Shown one piece after another: positions 17,217-25,534 of a stretch of 64,000 nt of DNA; the first letter of the stretch is position 1, and every line of letters begins with the position of its first letter. Origin of the DNA: Streptomyces longispororuber (GTDB taxonomy: Bacteria > Actinomycetota > Actinomycetes > Streptomycetales > Streptomycetaceae); the NCBI RefSeq assembly GCF_024448165.1, contig NZ_JAMOLN010000010.1, forward strand, positions 22,941 to 86,940. The letters are read 5' to 3'. Both the position numbers and the translations under genes were made by a program. The notes beneath the pieces are model-generated. The model was not told where the DNA came from. It saw only the letters and a list, made by a program, of their open reading frames with translations, and made no database searches.

Positions 17217-17599
17217 TCAGGAGGCGAACGGCTCGATCTCCCCCGCGAAGACGATGACCTGGTCGATGAGGCTCCGGCGCAGATGGACGACGTCCGTTCC
17301 CGCCAGGCGGGGACCTTCATCCGGCGTGGTGAAGACCCACTGGTACCGGGCCCACTCGTCCGGCATGTCCACCGCTGAGCAGCGCACCATGGTGCCGGTC
17401 CCCGCCGGGTGGTGTCGGATGTCCAGCACGAACTGCTCGACAGCCCTGATTCCTTCGCTGCGACCCAACGGCCCCCCAGAAGATCACGTCTGAGGTCAGG
17501 GCGGGCCTGGGAGAGCAGCGCAGTCACATAGCTGTCGTCCGAGGCGTTGAACGCGGAGATGAACGTGCCGATCGCGGAGCGTGCCGTCTCTTCCTGCAT
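17217..17599 (-). pseudogene. SnoaL-like (NTF2-fold) protein with two frameshifts
   Basis: The first frame starts at 17599 and reads MQEETARSAIGTFISAFNAS then YVTALLSQ. The next expected text (LTSDVIFWG) lies in a second frame, and the end (PLGRSEGIRAVEQFVLDI, later WVFTTPDEGPRLAGTDVV and VIVFAGEIEPF) in a third. The first break is a four-base duplication (GCCCGCCC where GCCC is expected). The second is one extra G in a run of six near 17475. Together they reconstruct a normal 125-residue SnoaL-like protein, a fold used by small cyclases, isomerases and stress proteins. One shift could be a sequencing error, but two close together suggest a real pseudogene. Confidence 0.72.
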
Positions 17600-17746
17600 G
17601 CCTCAGTAATGCCAACCGCTACGCGTGCGCTCGTCCCACGAGCCGCCTTCCGATCACTGTGCATCTGCCCGGGCACAGCTCTGGGGGTCAACTGCGGCAT
17701 GCGGCCACGTCGACAGGACAGCACCGCAGAAGGAGCTTCTCAGCGT

Positions 17747-18277
17747 TCAACTGCACCCGTTTCTGGTGTACGAAGCCGTCCCGTCCTCATACATGTGATA
17801 CCGGCCGGTGTCGGCGCGGGTCATCTTGAACGTGCTCACCCTGCCGTTGTACCTGAGGGCCCTGTAGTCACCGCTGCCGATGTATGTTGCCGTGACGTTC
17901 TTCTGAGCACGACGGAACGTATTGGGGCCCACCTTGCCGTCTGCCGATGCGTACGAGTCCGCCAGCCCCCAGCGCACCTGGAGGAACCGCGTCGCCGCCT
18001 TCGTCTCGGCACCGAAGTAGCCGTCGGCCCCCGACTCCAGGATGTAGCCCTCAGCAATGAGGACCTTCTGCCACAGGCAGGCCGCCCCTGAATTGCTGTA
18101 CGACGTTGTGGACAGGGTTCCCTCGTCGTTCCAGTCATCCGCGAAATTGCCGCTGCCGCTGACATAGCCGTTGGATGCCGCGGCTGTCACGGGCGAAGCC
18201 CCCGCAGCGAGCGCCCCTGCGGTGAGACCCGCAAGGGCAACCGTGATCAGCTTGCCCCGTGTGCTACGGATGTTCAT
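17747..18277 (-). CDS. Secreted peptidoglycan-binding-like protein (paralogue of 52628-53179)
   Basis: The 176-residue product has a Sec signal peptide (basic start MNIRSTRGK, hydrophobic ITVALAGLTAGALAAG, cleavage after TAAA). The mature protein has GYVSGSGNFADDWNDEG, AACLWQKVLIAEGYILES, DGYFGAETKAATRFLQVRWG and DGKVGPNTFRRAQKN. The last two resemble the repeat of PG_binding_1 domains, although the usual context is modified. A close relative with the same GxGSG-DDW-DEG start and LWQ-VL-AEG block lies at 52628-53179. The predicted location is outside the cell or bound to the wall. The C terminus has one Cys. Function beyond wall association is unknown. Confidence 0.85.
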   Translation of the reverse strand: MNIRSTRGKLITVALAGLTAGALAAGASPVTAAASNGYVSGSGNFADDWNDEGTLSTTSYSNSGAACLWQKVLIAEGYILESGADGYFGAETKAATRFLQVRWGLADSYASADGKVGPNTFRRAQKNVTATYIGSGDYRALRYNGRVSTFKMTRADTGRYHMYEDGTASYTRNGCS

Positions 18278-18632
18278 AGGTGCCTTCCCCCGGTGACAGT
18301 GTTGTGCGTGATGGCTCGCCCAGCATTCCCGCCAGACACGAGCGCGGGAACCTACAACGTTGGAGGGTCAGGCACTCACGCCACCCTGTACTCGCCGACC
18401 CCATCTCGATGCACCGGTGGGGGTGACGGCGCCAGAGCGATCAGCACTGTGGAGCCGCGTAGGCAGGCACGTGCATACCTGGTACCCCTGTATCCGGACG
18501 GCCGGGCACGGCGGAATCTTCCAGAACCGCGACGCGTTCGCGGAAGGGGCGCCGGCGTTCCTCGCCGCACCGTCCGCATGAGCCTCGGCGGCCTCAGCAC
18601 CGGGCCGGGCCGCCGCGAGAAAGGAACTTTCC
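18278..18632. other. Divergent promoter region of lpdA and the secreted protein
   Basis: These 355 bases separate two divergently transcribed genes. No ORF with protein-like text was found. An AAAGGAA site lies directly before the lpdA start. I could not define an operator. Confidence 0.4.
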
Positions 18633-20045
18633 ATGGACGCGCAGAGCGCGCACTTCGACGTCGTCGTCCTCGGCGCGGGACCCGGCGGCTACGTGGCCGC
18701 TGTCCGAGCCGCCCAACTGGGCAAGCGGGTCGCCGTCGTCGAGGAGAGGTACTGGGGCGGTGTGTGTCTGAACGTGGGCTGCATCCCCACGAAGGCACTC
18801 CTGCGCAACGCCGAACTCGCCCACCTGTTCACCCACGAGGCGAAGACCTTCGGCATCCACGTCGAGGGCAGCGTCTCCTTCGACTACGGCGAGGCGTTCC
18901 GCCGCAGCCGTACCGTGGCGGACGGCCGGGTCAAGGGCGTCCACTACCTGATGAAGAAGAACAAGATCACCGAGATCGACGGGCGGGGCACCTTCACCGA
19001 CCCGCACACCCTTCAGGTGGCCCTGTCGGCCGGTGGCACGCAGACGGTCACCTTCGACAACTGCATCATCGCCACCGGCGCCAGCCCCAAGCTGCTGCCC
19101 GGGACGAGCCGCAGCGCGCGCGTGGTGACGTACGAGGAGCAGATCCTCGCCGACCAGCTGCCGCAGTCGATCGTCATCGCGGGCGCCGGGGCGATCGGCA
19201 TCGAGTTCGCGTACGTCTTGAGCAACTACGGCGTGAAGGTGACGATCGTCGAGTTCCTCGACCGGATCGCGCCACTGGAGGACGAGGAGATCTCCAAGGA
19301 ACTGGCTCGCCAGTACCGGAAGTTGGGCATCGACGTCCTCACCTCCACCCGCGTCGAGTCGATCGACGAGTCGGGACCGCAGGTCCGTATCACCGTGACC
19401 GGCCAGAACGGCGCACAGCAGGTCCTGGAGGCCGACAAGGTCCTCCAGGCGATCGGCTTCGCACCGAACGTCACCGGCTACGGCCTGGAGGCCACCGGCA
19501 TCGCTCTCACCGAGCGCGGCGCGATCGACGTCGATGGCCGCTGCCGCACCAACGTGCCCCACCTGTACGCGATCGGTGACGTCACCGCGAAGCTGATGCT
19601 CGCGCACACCGCCGAGTCGATGGGCGTCATCGCCGCCGAGACCCTCGCGGGCGCCGAGACGATGGAACTCGACTACGCGATGATCCCGCGCGCCACCTAC
19701 AGCCAGCCGCAGATCGCCAGCTTCGGCTACACCGAGGCGCAGGCACGGGAGTTGGGTTACGACGTCAAGGTCGCGAAGTTCCCGTTCACCGCGAACGGCA
19801 AGGCCCACGGCCTCGGCGACACGGTCGGCTTCGTCAAGCTGATCAGCGACAGCACGCACGGCGAGCTGATCGGCGGCCACCTCATCGGCCCCGACGTCAC
19901 CGAGCTGCTGCCGGAACTGACCCTGGCGCAGCAGTGGGACCTCACCGTCCACGAGGTCGCCCGCAACGTCCACGCCCACCCGACTCTGGGCGAGGCGGTC
20001 AAGGAAGCGGTGCACGGACTCGCCGGGCACATGATCAACATGTGA
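18633..20045 (+). CDS. lpdA: Dihydrolipoyl dehydrogenase (E3)
   Basis: The 470-residue flavoenzyme reoxidises dihydrolipoamide of 2-oxoacid dehydrogenase complexes, passing electrons through FAD to NAD+. The FAD-binding motif [18 protein letters not shown] is at the N terminus. The redox-active disulfide is in [13 protein letters not shown], the NAD-binding motif is [19 protein letters not shown], and the second FAD motif is [14 protein letters not shown]. The C-terminal dimer domain has the catalytic histidine in [13 protein letters not shown]. Length and order are normal. The gene is alone, without E1 or E2 genes, as is usual for one of the Streptomyces lpd copies, and ends in a clear terminator. 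A mycothione or other disulfide reductase is less likely because the lipoamide-type tail is intact. Confidence 0.96.
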   Translation: MDAQSAHFDVVVLGAGPGGYVAAVRAAQLGKRVAVVEERYWGGVCLNVGCIPTKALLRNAELAHLFTHEAKTFGIHVEGSVSFDYGEAFRRSRTVADGRVKGVHYLMKKNKITEIDGRGTFTDPHTLQVALSAGGTQTVTFDNCIIATGASPKLLPGTSRSARVVTYEEQILADQLPQSIVIAGAGAIGIEFAYVLSNYGVKVTIVEFLDRIAPLEDEEISKELARQYRKLGIDVLTSTRVESIDESGPQVRITVTGQNGAQQVLEADKVLQAIGFAPNVTGYGLEATGIALTERGAIDVDGRCRTNVPHLYAIGDVTAKLMLAHTAESMGVIAAETLAGAETMELDYAMIPRATYSQPQIASFGYTEAQARELGYDVKVAKFPFTANGKAHGLGDTVGFVKLISDSTHGELIGGHLIGPDVTELLPELTLAQQWDLTVHEVARNVHAHPTLGEAVKEAVHGLAGHMINM

Positions 20046-20063
20046 GGCGTCCGGATCCGTCGA

Positions 20064-20108
20064 GGCTGTGGCCCGCCCCCACAGAGTGAGGGGTTCCGAG
20101 CCACAGCC
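20064..20108 (+). terminator. Terminator of lpdA
   Basis: GGCTGTGGC and GCCACAGCC pair perfectly over nine bases, and an inner CCCC/GGGG pair shortens the loop. The hairpin begins 18 bases after the lpdA stop. Confidence 0.65.
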
Positions 20109-20128
20109 TTACGGATGCCGTACATGTG

Positions 20129-20470
20129 TCAGGCCACCGGCGCGGCAGGGGCGATCATGCGGCCCGTGCCGCCTTGGACGCCGGCCAGGGAAGCGGCAGT
20201 CGACTCGTGCGGGACACCCAGCGGTACCACGCTGACCTCGGTGCGACGGTCGTGCTGCCCGGACTCCTCCGCCACAGCCAGTACCTCGAACTCGCCCATC
20301 AGCTTCTCCGACTCGGCGAACTGGTACGTGTCTGCGATGTCGACGAGGGGCCGCCCGCCTCGGTGAACCGGTCGAAGATCCGGCGGGCCTTGTCCGGCCC
20401 GGTCCCCGCGCCCCAGCGGGTGCCGAAGCCGGCGGTGCCGTGCGCGTACTCGGACACGCGCAGTCCCGTC
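20129..20470 (-). pseudogene. Aldo/keto reductase remnant with frameshift and internal deletion
   Basis: The reverse strand first reads RVSEYAHGTAGFGTRWG and KARRIFDRFTEAGG, the usual start of an NAD(P)H aldo/keto reductase. After a one-base loss in a GGCGGCCCC run near 20355 it continues in another frame as PLVDIADTYQFAESEKLMGE, which contains the catalytic Asp and Tyr. The text then jumps to VLAVAEESGQHDRTEV-like C-terminal sequence. About 150 central residues, with the catalytic Lys and His, are missing. No functional barrel can form. It lies downstream of an SDR gene in the same direction. Confidence 0.6.
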
Positions 20471-20576
20471 CTGCGCCGACGGCCGTGTCACGCATCAGCT
20501 TGCCCCTTGTCCGTGTTGCCGCGGCTGCTGTTGCTGTCCGTCACGGGGCGGAGCAGGGCGGGACGGGGCGGGGCGA

Positions 20577-21263
20577 TCAGGTCAGGTTCGGGGCGTCGGC
20601 CAGCCTCTGCTTGACGTACCGGCTCGTGTCGTCGGCGAGGACCTCGCCGAGGTCCTGTTCGATGGCGTCCAGGGCCTGGGCCGCGACATCGGCGGGGTCC
20701 ACCTTCTGGTCGGCGGGGATCCGGGCCGCCATGTCGGTGTCCATGTAGCCGACGTGCAGGGCGGTGACGTGGATGCCGCGCGGGGCGAGCTCCTCGCGGA
20801 TCGCGTTGGTCTGCGCCCAGGCGGCGGCCTTGGAGGAGGCGTACGAGCCGAGGGCACCCGGGTGCAGCCAGGACAGCACGGACAGGACATTGAGGACGGC
20901 GCCGCCGCCGTTGGCCTCGATGACCGGCGCGAAGGCACGAGTGACGGCGAGCGGGCCGAAGAAGTTCGTCTCCATCTCTCGGCGCACCGTCTCCAGTTCG
21001 CCGCCGAGCAGAGTGGCGCCGGTGGAGGCGCCGGCGTTGTTGATCAGCAGTGTCGCGTCGGAGGCGATGCGAGCCGCGGCCCGTACGGAGTCCGGGTCGG
21101 TCACGTCCAGGGCGATGGGCGACACGCCCGGCAGGTCGATGGTCTCGGGGCGGCGGGCGGCCGCGTACACCGTGGCACCCCGCTCGACGAGCTGAGTGGC
21201 CAGATGGCGGCCCAGCCCCCGGTTGGCGCCGGTGACCACGGCGACCGCGTGCTTCAGTTCCAT
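20577..21263 (-). CDS. Short-chain dehydrogenase/reductase (SDR)
   Basis: The 228-residue protein is a classical SDR. The cofactor motif is VVTGANRGLGRHLA, and the adenine-ring Asp is in ALDVTDPDSV, which after ARRPE suggests NADP preference. The NNAG motif is INNAGASTG, and the catalytic Ser/Tyr/Lys set is in LSVLSWLHPG and YASSKAAAW. The gene is divergent from a TetR regulator across 138 bases that contain a perfect palindrome, so the regulator probably controls it. A paralogue with closely similar text (GANRG-GR-LA-QLVERGA-VYA-ARRPE) is at 40260-40979. The substrate is unknown; TetR-controlled SDRs often reduce quinones or aldehydes. Confidence 0.93.
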   Translation of the reverse strand: MELKHAVAVVTGANRGLGRHLATQLVERGATVYAAARRPETIDLPGVSPIALDVTDPDSVRAAARIASDATLLINNAGASTGATLLGGELETVRREMETNFFGPLAVTRAFAPVIEANGGGAVLNVLSVLSWLHPGALGSYASSKAAAWAQTNAIREELAPRGIHVTALHVGYMDTDMAARIPADQKVDPADVAAQALDAIEQDLGEVLADDTSRYVKQRLADAPNLT

Positions 21264-21309
21264 GTCTTCTCCCGGTGAGCACGGAGGCCAGGACGGCCGG
21301 ACCGCACTA

Positions 21310-21329
21310 TAGATTTGGTTCGTAATCTA
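21310..21329. promoter_or_regulatory. Palindromic operator between SDR and TetR genes
   Basis: TAGATT and AATCTA form perfect 6-bp arms around the spacer TGGTTCGT. It is an AT-rich island in GC-rich DNA, positioned 47 bases from the SDR start and 73 from the TetR start, as expected for a shared autoregulated operator. Confidence 0.6.
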
Positions 21330-21401
21330 AGCATGAGCATAGAATAGATGGCCACCGACATCCAAATGGGGCCCGCAAGGGGCCGGACGGGAGACGGGCC
21401 C

Positions 21402-22016
21402 ATGGGTCGCGTATCGAAGGTGCAGGCGCAGGAGAACCGCAAGCGGATCGTGGACACCGCATCCCGGCTCTTTCGCGAACAGGGCACACACGTCAGCGTC
21501 GCCGACCTCATGCAGGCCGCCGGACTGACCCACGGCGGCTTCTACAAGCAGTTCGCGTCGAAGGAGGCCCTCGTCGACGAAGCGACCGGCCACGCCTTCA
21601 CCGAACTCACCGCACGCCGGAACGCCGCCCTCGCCCACCACACCGACCAGGGGTCCGCCCGCCAGTCCCTGATCGACGCCTACCTCTCCACCGAACACCG
21701 CGACAACGCCGCGGACGGCTGCCCGGTCGCGGGCCTGGCCACCGACATCGCCCGCACCCCGGGCGACCACGAGGCCCGCCAGGTCTTCACCGAAGGCGTC
21801 GCCGACTTCGCCGCATGGCTCGGCGGGGACAGCGCCGGCGACAGCGGCAGCAGTCACCGGGACGCGGAGCGGCGCGACGACGGCATCGCTCAGCTGTGCA
21901 CCCTGTTCGGCGCCATCGTCCTGGCCCGCGCGACAACGGGCTCCCCGCTCTCGGAGGAGATCCTCCGTGTCGCACACCAGGCCCTGACCACGGACCGCGG
22001 CAGCGGCCCTTCCTGA
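21402..22016 (+). CDS. TetR/AcrR-family transcriptional regulator
   Basis: The 204-residue product has the typical N-terminal DNA-binding domain (NRKRIVDTASRLFREQGTHV, then VADLMQAAGLTHGGFYKQFA). The ligand domain contains CPVAGLATDIAR and a C-terminal ALTTDRG. The TGGFY/HGGFYKQF recognition helix and the CPV motif place it close to the NemR/AcuR-like group that senses electrophiles or unsaturated acids, often through cysteine. The ATG at 21402 (MGRVSKVQAQE) has GGGAG upstream; a longer frame from 21348 lacks family similarity. It should repress both itself and the divergent SDR gene through the palindrome at 21310. Confidence 0.9.
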   Translation: MGRVSKVQAQENRKRIVDTASRLFREQGTHVSVADLMQAAGLTHGGFYKQFASKEALVDEATGHAFTELTARRNAALAHHTDQGSARQSLIDAYLSTEHRDNAADGCPVAGLATDIARTPGDHEARQVFTEGVADFAAWLGGDSAGDSGSSHRDAERRDDGIAQLCTLFGAIVLARATTGSPLSEEILRVAHQALTTDRGSGPS

Positions 22017-22047
22017 CCCCGAGCGGGTGCGCGGGAGCCGGTGGGGC

Positions 22048-22284
22048 TCAGACGCCGGCTCGGCGCTCCAGGAAATGGTGGAGGGAAGCCTTCATACCGG
22101 CGAGGAAGGAGTCGCGGGTCCGGTCGGTGACGAGATCAAGGGGCCGGCACGGATTGAGGTCTTCCAGCTCAACCAGGGGAAGGTCGCCTTCTTGGGCACC
22201 GCAGGCGGCTACGCGCCGGACGCCGTGGTCGAGCGCGTTCCGTTCGTTGACGCTCTGAGCGAAGAAGACATCGCCACCCCGTCG
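22048..22284 (-). pseudogene. C-terminal remnant of an unrecognised protein
   Basis: A reverse-strand frame reads VNERNALDHGVRRVAACGAQ, later LVELEDLNPCRPLDLVTDRT and RDSFLAGMKASLHHFLERR before its TGA at 22048. It is coding-like in codon choice, but has no start codon with a ribosome site because the OsmC gene ends at 22285. I do not know the family. An inverted repeat at 22035-22061 (GAGCCGG/CCGGCTC) may terminate it or the facing TetR gene. Confidence 0.35.
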
Positions 22285-22725
22285 TCAGGCGTCTCCCTCC
22301 GTTCCGGTGACCGTCGCACTGACCGGGGTGCCCGCCTCGACGGTACGGCTGACGGTGCACAGCCGGTCGTGCGACGTCTTCACCGCCCGGGGAAGGATGG
22401 CGCGCGCACGGTCGCCTGACGCACCCTCAGGGAACGTGACCGAGAAGGTGACCGCCAGGTCCGACAGGCGGTTGCCGCTCCCGTCCTCGACCTTGTCGCC
22501 GGTCACAGTGACGGAGAACGAGGTCGGTTCCGTGTGACGGCTCGTCGCGACGTCCACGTCCGCCGCGGTACATCCGCCGATCGCGGCGAGGAAGAGCTCG
22601 ACCGGCGTGAAGCCCGCACCCGAGCCGGTGCCGAAACTCAGGCTGTCCCCACGGGAGTTCGTGGCGGTGAACCGGCCCGGACCGGCCCGTCCGACGGTGA
22701 CGGAACGCAGCGCATCATCAGTCAT
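22285..22725 (-). CDS. OsmC/Ohr-family peroxide-detoxifying protein
   Basis: The 146-residue product is an OsmC-type thiol peroxidase. The first catalytic Cys is in FLAAIGGCTAADVDVA after the family's GFTPVELFLAA helix. The second is in SHDRLCTVSRTVE, and the dimer-forming beta sheet precedes them (VGRAGPGRFTATNSRGDSLS). These enzymes reduce organic hydroperoxides in the cytoplasm. The ATG at 22725 (MTDDALRSV) is preferred to the 90-base-longer frame because similarity begins there. It is next to a transporter gene in the same direction, with 180 bases between, so joint transcription is possible but not shown. Confidence 0.88.
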   Translation of the reverse strand: MTDDALRSVTVGRAGPGRFTATNSRGDSLSFGTGSGAGFTPVELFLAAIGGCTAADVDVATSRHTEPTSFSVTVTGDKVEDGSGNRLSDLAVTFSVTFPEGASGDRARAILPRAVKTSHDRLCTVSRTVEAGTPVSATVTGTEGDA

Positions 22726-22908
22726 GACGACGACAGTACTTTCCGGTCCGGCCCACCTGCGGCACGCCGCGCCAACGGCTCGATGCAAGACCTGACGGAG
22801 ATTCACATCTGCCACAGCGGCAACGCCCTGCGCCCGGCGCCTGCACAGCGCCGGGGCTGTCCCGCAGGGTCTCTCCGCGCCGGGTTCGCCCGCGCTCCCG
22901 AGCCTGGA

Positions 22909-24300
22909 TCAGGTGCCGGAGTCAGAACCCTTGACCGTGGCCTGCGCCGATTCGGTGGCCTCCCCGCGTCCGACGGTGTCACCGCGGTCGGGCGTACTGC
23001 CGGGTTCCTCGCCGTTCATCACGCGCTTGGCCGTCACCCGGTCCAGGGCGCCCTCCCAGCGGGACACGGCGAAGACGGCAACGCAGTTGCCGAGGAGGTT
23101 GGTGGCCACGCGCATCGAGTCCATGATGCGATCGACGCCGAGGAGCAGCGCGACGGCTGCGGCAGGGATGACCCCGAGGGCGGATGCCGTCGCGGAGAGT
23201 GCGAGGAACGCCGATCCCGGAACGCCCGCCATCCCCTTGCTGGTGAGCATCAGCACCAGGACCACCGTGATCTGCTGGCCGAGCGACAGATCGACGCCGA
23301 TGGCCTGCGCGATGAAGAGCGTCCCGACGGAGAGGTAGATGGAGGCTCCGTCGAGGTTGAACGAGTAGCCGGTCGGCAGGACCAGGCCGACCGCGTCGTC
23401 CCGGCAGCCCGCCGCGCGGAGCTTCTGCATCATCCGGGGCATCACCGTCTCGCTGGAACCCGTCCCGAGTGCGAGCAGCAGTTCCTCACGTGTGTAGCGG
23501 ACGAACTTCCACAGGCTCAGTCCGGTGACCGCCTTCAGCGCGCACCCGAGAATCACCAGGAAGAGCAGGGCGACGCCGTAGCAGACGGCGATGAGTTTGC
23601 CGTAGGTGGACATGGCGCCCACTCCGTACTCGCCGACGAGGTGTGCTGTGGCTCCGAAGACCGCGAGCGGGGCGAGCTTCATGATGTAGCCGACGATGGT
23701 GAACACGACGTCCTGGGCCTGCTCGATGAACGGCAGGATCTGCGGCACCTTGCGCTGACCGAGGTGAAGCAGCGCGGCGCCCACCAGGCAGGCCAGGACG
23801 AGGACTTGCAGCAGGGAGTTCTCTGCGAACGCTCCGACCGCACTGTCCGGCAGGGATTCGAGGATGAACTGTGCGGTGGAAGGCAGTTGGCCGCCGCCCG
23901 TCGCGTCGTCCACCGCGCTCTGTTCGAGCGTGGACGGATCGACGTTCATGCCGGCGCCCGGAGCGAACAGATTGCCGGCCAGCAGGCCGACGACCAGGGC
24001 GATACTGGTCGCCACCTCGAACCAGATCAGGGCTTTCACGCCGATCCGGCCGAACGCCTTGAGGTCACCGGCCTTGGTGATGCCGGCGACGACGACGCAG
24101 AACACCAGTGGGGCGATCATCGCTTTGATGAGGCGTACAAACCCGTCGCCGAGCGGTTGGAGCGACGATCCGACCTGCGGCCACAGGCGTCCGACCAGGA
24201 CACCGAGCAGCAAGGCGAGCAAGACTTGGGCGAACAGGCTGGTGCGCAGCAGACGTCCTGCGCGACGGGCGAAGCCTGCGTTGGTGTGCGGCACGGGCAC
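22909..24300 (-). CDS. dctA: Dicarboxylate/amino acid:cation symporter (DctA/GltP family)
   Basis: The 463-residue membrane protein imports C4-dicarboxylates or glutamate/aspartate together with protons or sodium. The signature blocks are present: LRTSLFAQVLLALLLGVLVG at the N terminus, MIAPLVFCVVVAGI, the hairpin LALGTGSSETVMPRMM, the unwound helix GYSFNLDGASIYLS, and SKGMAGVPGSAFLALSATA followed by MRVATNLLGNCVA. All have the order seen in GltPh-like transporters. GSSET in the first hairpin and the NLDGAS motif fit DctA. The C-terminal 45 residues are polar and not conserved. An inverted repeat 26-50 bases upstream of the start probably controls it. Substrate choice between succinate and amino acids cannot be settled by eye. 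Confidence 0.9.
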   Translation of the reverse strand: MPVPHTNAGFARRAGRLLRTSLFAQVLLALLLGVLVGRLWPQVGSSLQPLGDGFVRLIKAMIAPLVFCVVVAGITKAGDLKAFGRIGVKALIWFEVATSIALVVGLLAGNLFAPGAGMNVDPSTLEQSAVDDATGGGQLPSTAQFILESLPDSAVGAFAENSLLQVLVLACLVGAALLHLGQRKVPQILPFIEQAQDVVFTIVGYIMKLAPLAVFGATAHLVGEYGVGAMSTYGKLIAVCYGVALLFLVILGCALKAVTGLSLWKFVRYTREELLLALGTGSSETVMPRMMQKLRAAGCRDDAVGLVLPTGYSFNLDGASIYLSVGTLFIAQAIGVDLSLGQQITVVLVLMLTSKGMAGVPGSAFLALSATASALGVIPAAAVALLLGVDRIMDSMRVATNLLGNCVAVFAVSRWEGALDRVTAKRVMNGEEPGSTPDRGDTVGRGEATESAQATVKGSDSGT

Positions 24301-24325
24301 TCCTACTGGGGCGAAGTTTTACAGA

Positions 24326-24350
24326 GCGGAAAATTGATTCCACTTTCCGC
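24326..24350. promoter_or_regulatory. Inverted repeat upstream of the symporter gene
   Basis: GCGGAAA and TTTCCGC are perfect 7-bp arms around an 11-base AT-rich spacer, 26 bases upstream of the start codon. The symmetry and content recall IclR/GntR-type operators. No such regulator is encoded nearby. Confidence 0.5.
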
Positions 24351-24506
24351 CCTGCCACTATGATCACCACCGCAGTGTTGTGAAAGAGGCTGAACCAACT
24401 TGCCTGTAGATCTTGGAGGTTGATCCAAAGGCCGTACGTCTGTCGCCGGGCCTGCTCCCTGGACCGCTGCCGGCGCGCTGCAGATCTGCCTCCGGTGATG
24501 TCAGCG

Positions 24507-24596
24507 CTACGGCGGCGGATGACCCAGTAGGCGGCGGAAAGCCCGGATCCGGGCACGTGACGCCTCGGTCTCGAAGATGACGAGGGCGTACTTCAC
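24507..24596 (-). pseudogene. Truncated YCII-domain protein
   Basis: A GTG at 24596 opens a 29-codon frame ([18 protein letters not shown] and a short unrelated tail) that matches only the first strand and helix of a DGPF/YCII-related protein. The normal protein is about 110 residues, so the rest is gone. The GTG overlaps the stop codon of the upstream lyase gene (GTGA), so the intact gene was once translationally coupled to it. Confidence 0.6.
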
Positions 24597-25534
24597 GTCA
24601 GATTCCTCTTCTCGGTCGGTACGGCAGGGGTCGTGGTTTCGGAAACGGCGGCCGTCGGATCGAGGCGTGCCAGCGCGCCTGTCTCCAGCGCGGTCCACAG
24701 CGCGCCGTCCGGGCCCACGGTGATGCCGTGCGGTTCGGAGGCCGGGGTGGGTAGTTGGTGGACGGTGATGTCGCCGTCGGAGGTGATCGACCCGACCCGG
24801 TTCGCGCCCCACTCGGTGAACCACGCGGTGCCCTGCGCGTCGGTGGTGATGGCGTGCGGCCGGGCCGACCGGTCCGGCAGCGGGTACTCGCTGATCCGGC
24901 CGTCGGGTGTTCTGCGGCCGATCTGGCCGGCCGCGATCTCGGTGAACCAGACGCTGCTGTCCCGGGCCACGGTGATACCGACCGGCGCGGCCGCTTCGGT
25001 GGGCAGCTCGTGGACGGTGATACGGCCGTCCATGGAGATGCGGCCGATAGCGTTGGCCTGGTTCAACGTGAACCACATCGCGTCCTGGGCCGCGGCGATT
25101 GCAGAGGGGAAGGCGCCGGTACGCAGCAGCGGGAACTCGGTGACCGATCCCTCCGTGGTGATCCGGCCGATGCCGTCGGCGGCGGTCTCGGTGAACCACA
25201 GGGCATGGTCCGGTCCGACGGCGATGCCGAAGGGACCGCACTGTGCCGTGGGCAAGGGGAAGGTGGTCACCTCGCCGGTCGTGGTGATCCGGCCGATCTG
25301 GTGCGCGCGGTACTGCGTGAACCACAGGGCACCGTCCGGACCGTCGCAGATCACTGTCGGTCCGCTGTCCCGGTCCAGTTGATGACGGGTCGGCTCCTGC
25401 CCCGGGACGAATCGGCCGATCTGGCCGCTGTGCACCAAGGTGAACCACAGGGCGCCGTCGGAGCCGGTGGCGATCGCGTACGGGCCGCCGGCGGGATCGG
25501 ACACCACGTACTCCTCGACTGTCCGCGTCGTCAC
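24593..25534 (-). CDS. vgb: Streptogramin B lyase homologue (Vgb family)
   Basis: The 313-residue product is a seven-bladed beta propeller of the virginiamycin B lyase family. These enzymes linearise cyclic type B streptogramins by cleaving the ester bond between the threonine hydroxyl and the phenylglycine carboxyl, with Mg2+. The repeated blade text is [49 protein letters not shown] and [16 protein letters not shown]. The active-site neighbourhood is present as [19 protein letters not shown] and [16 protein letters not shown], which fit the catalytic His and the Glu-Pro-His of the staphylococcal enzyme. The GTG start at 25534 overlaps the stop of the acetyltransferase gene by four bases. 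Many distant Vgb-like proteins are not lyases, but the neighbour strengthens the assignment. Confidence 0.85.
   Translation of the reverse strand: MTTRTVEEYVVSDPAGGPYAIATGSDGALWFTLVHSGQIGRFVPGQEPTRHQLDRDSGPTVICDGPDGALWFTQYRAHQIGRITTTGEVTTFPLPTAQCGPFGIAVGPDHALWFTETAADGIGRITTEGSVTEFPLLRTGAFPSAIAAAQDAMWFTLNQANAIGRISMDGRITVHELPTEAAAPVGITVARDSSVWFTEIAAGQIGRRTPDGRISEYPLPDRSARPHAITTDAQGTAWFTEWGANRVGSITSDGDITVHQLPTPASEPHGITVGPDGALWTALETGALARLDPTAAVSETTTPAVPTEKRNLT

Noticed and set aside
22534..24363. 609-codon plus-strand frame opposite the symporter gene
   Set aside because: The text is charged low-complexity (Gln/Asp/Arg), while the reverse strand has all DctA motifs.
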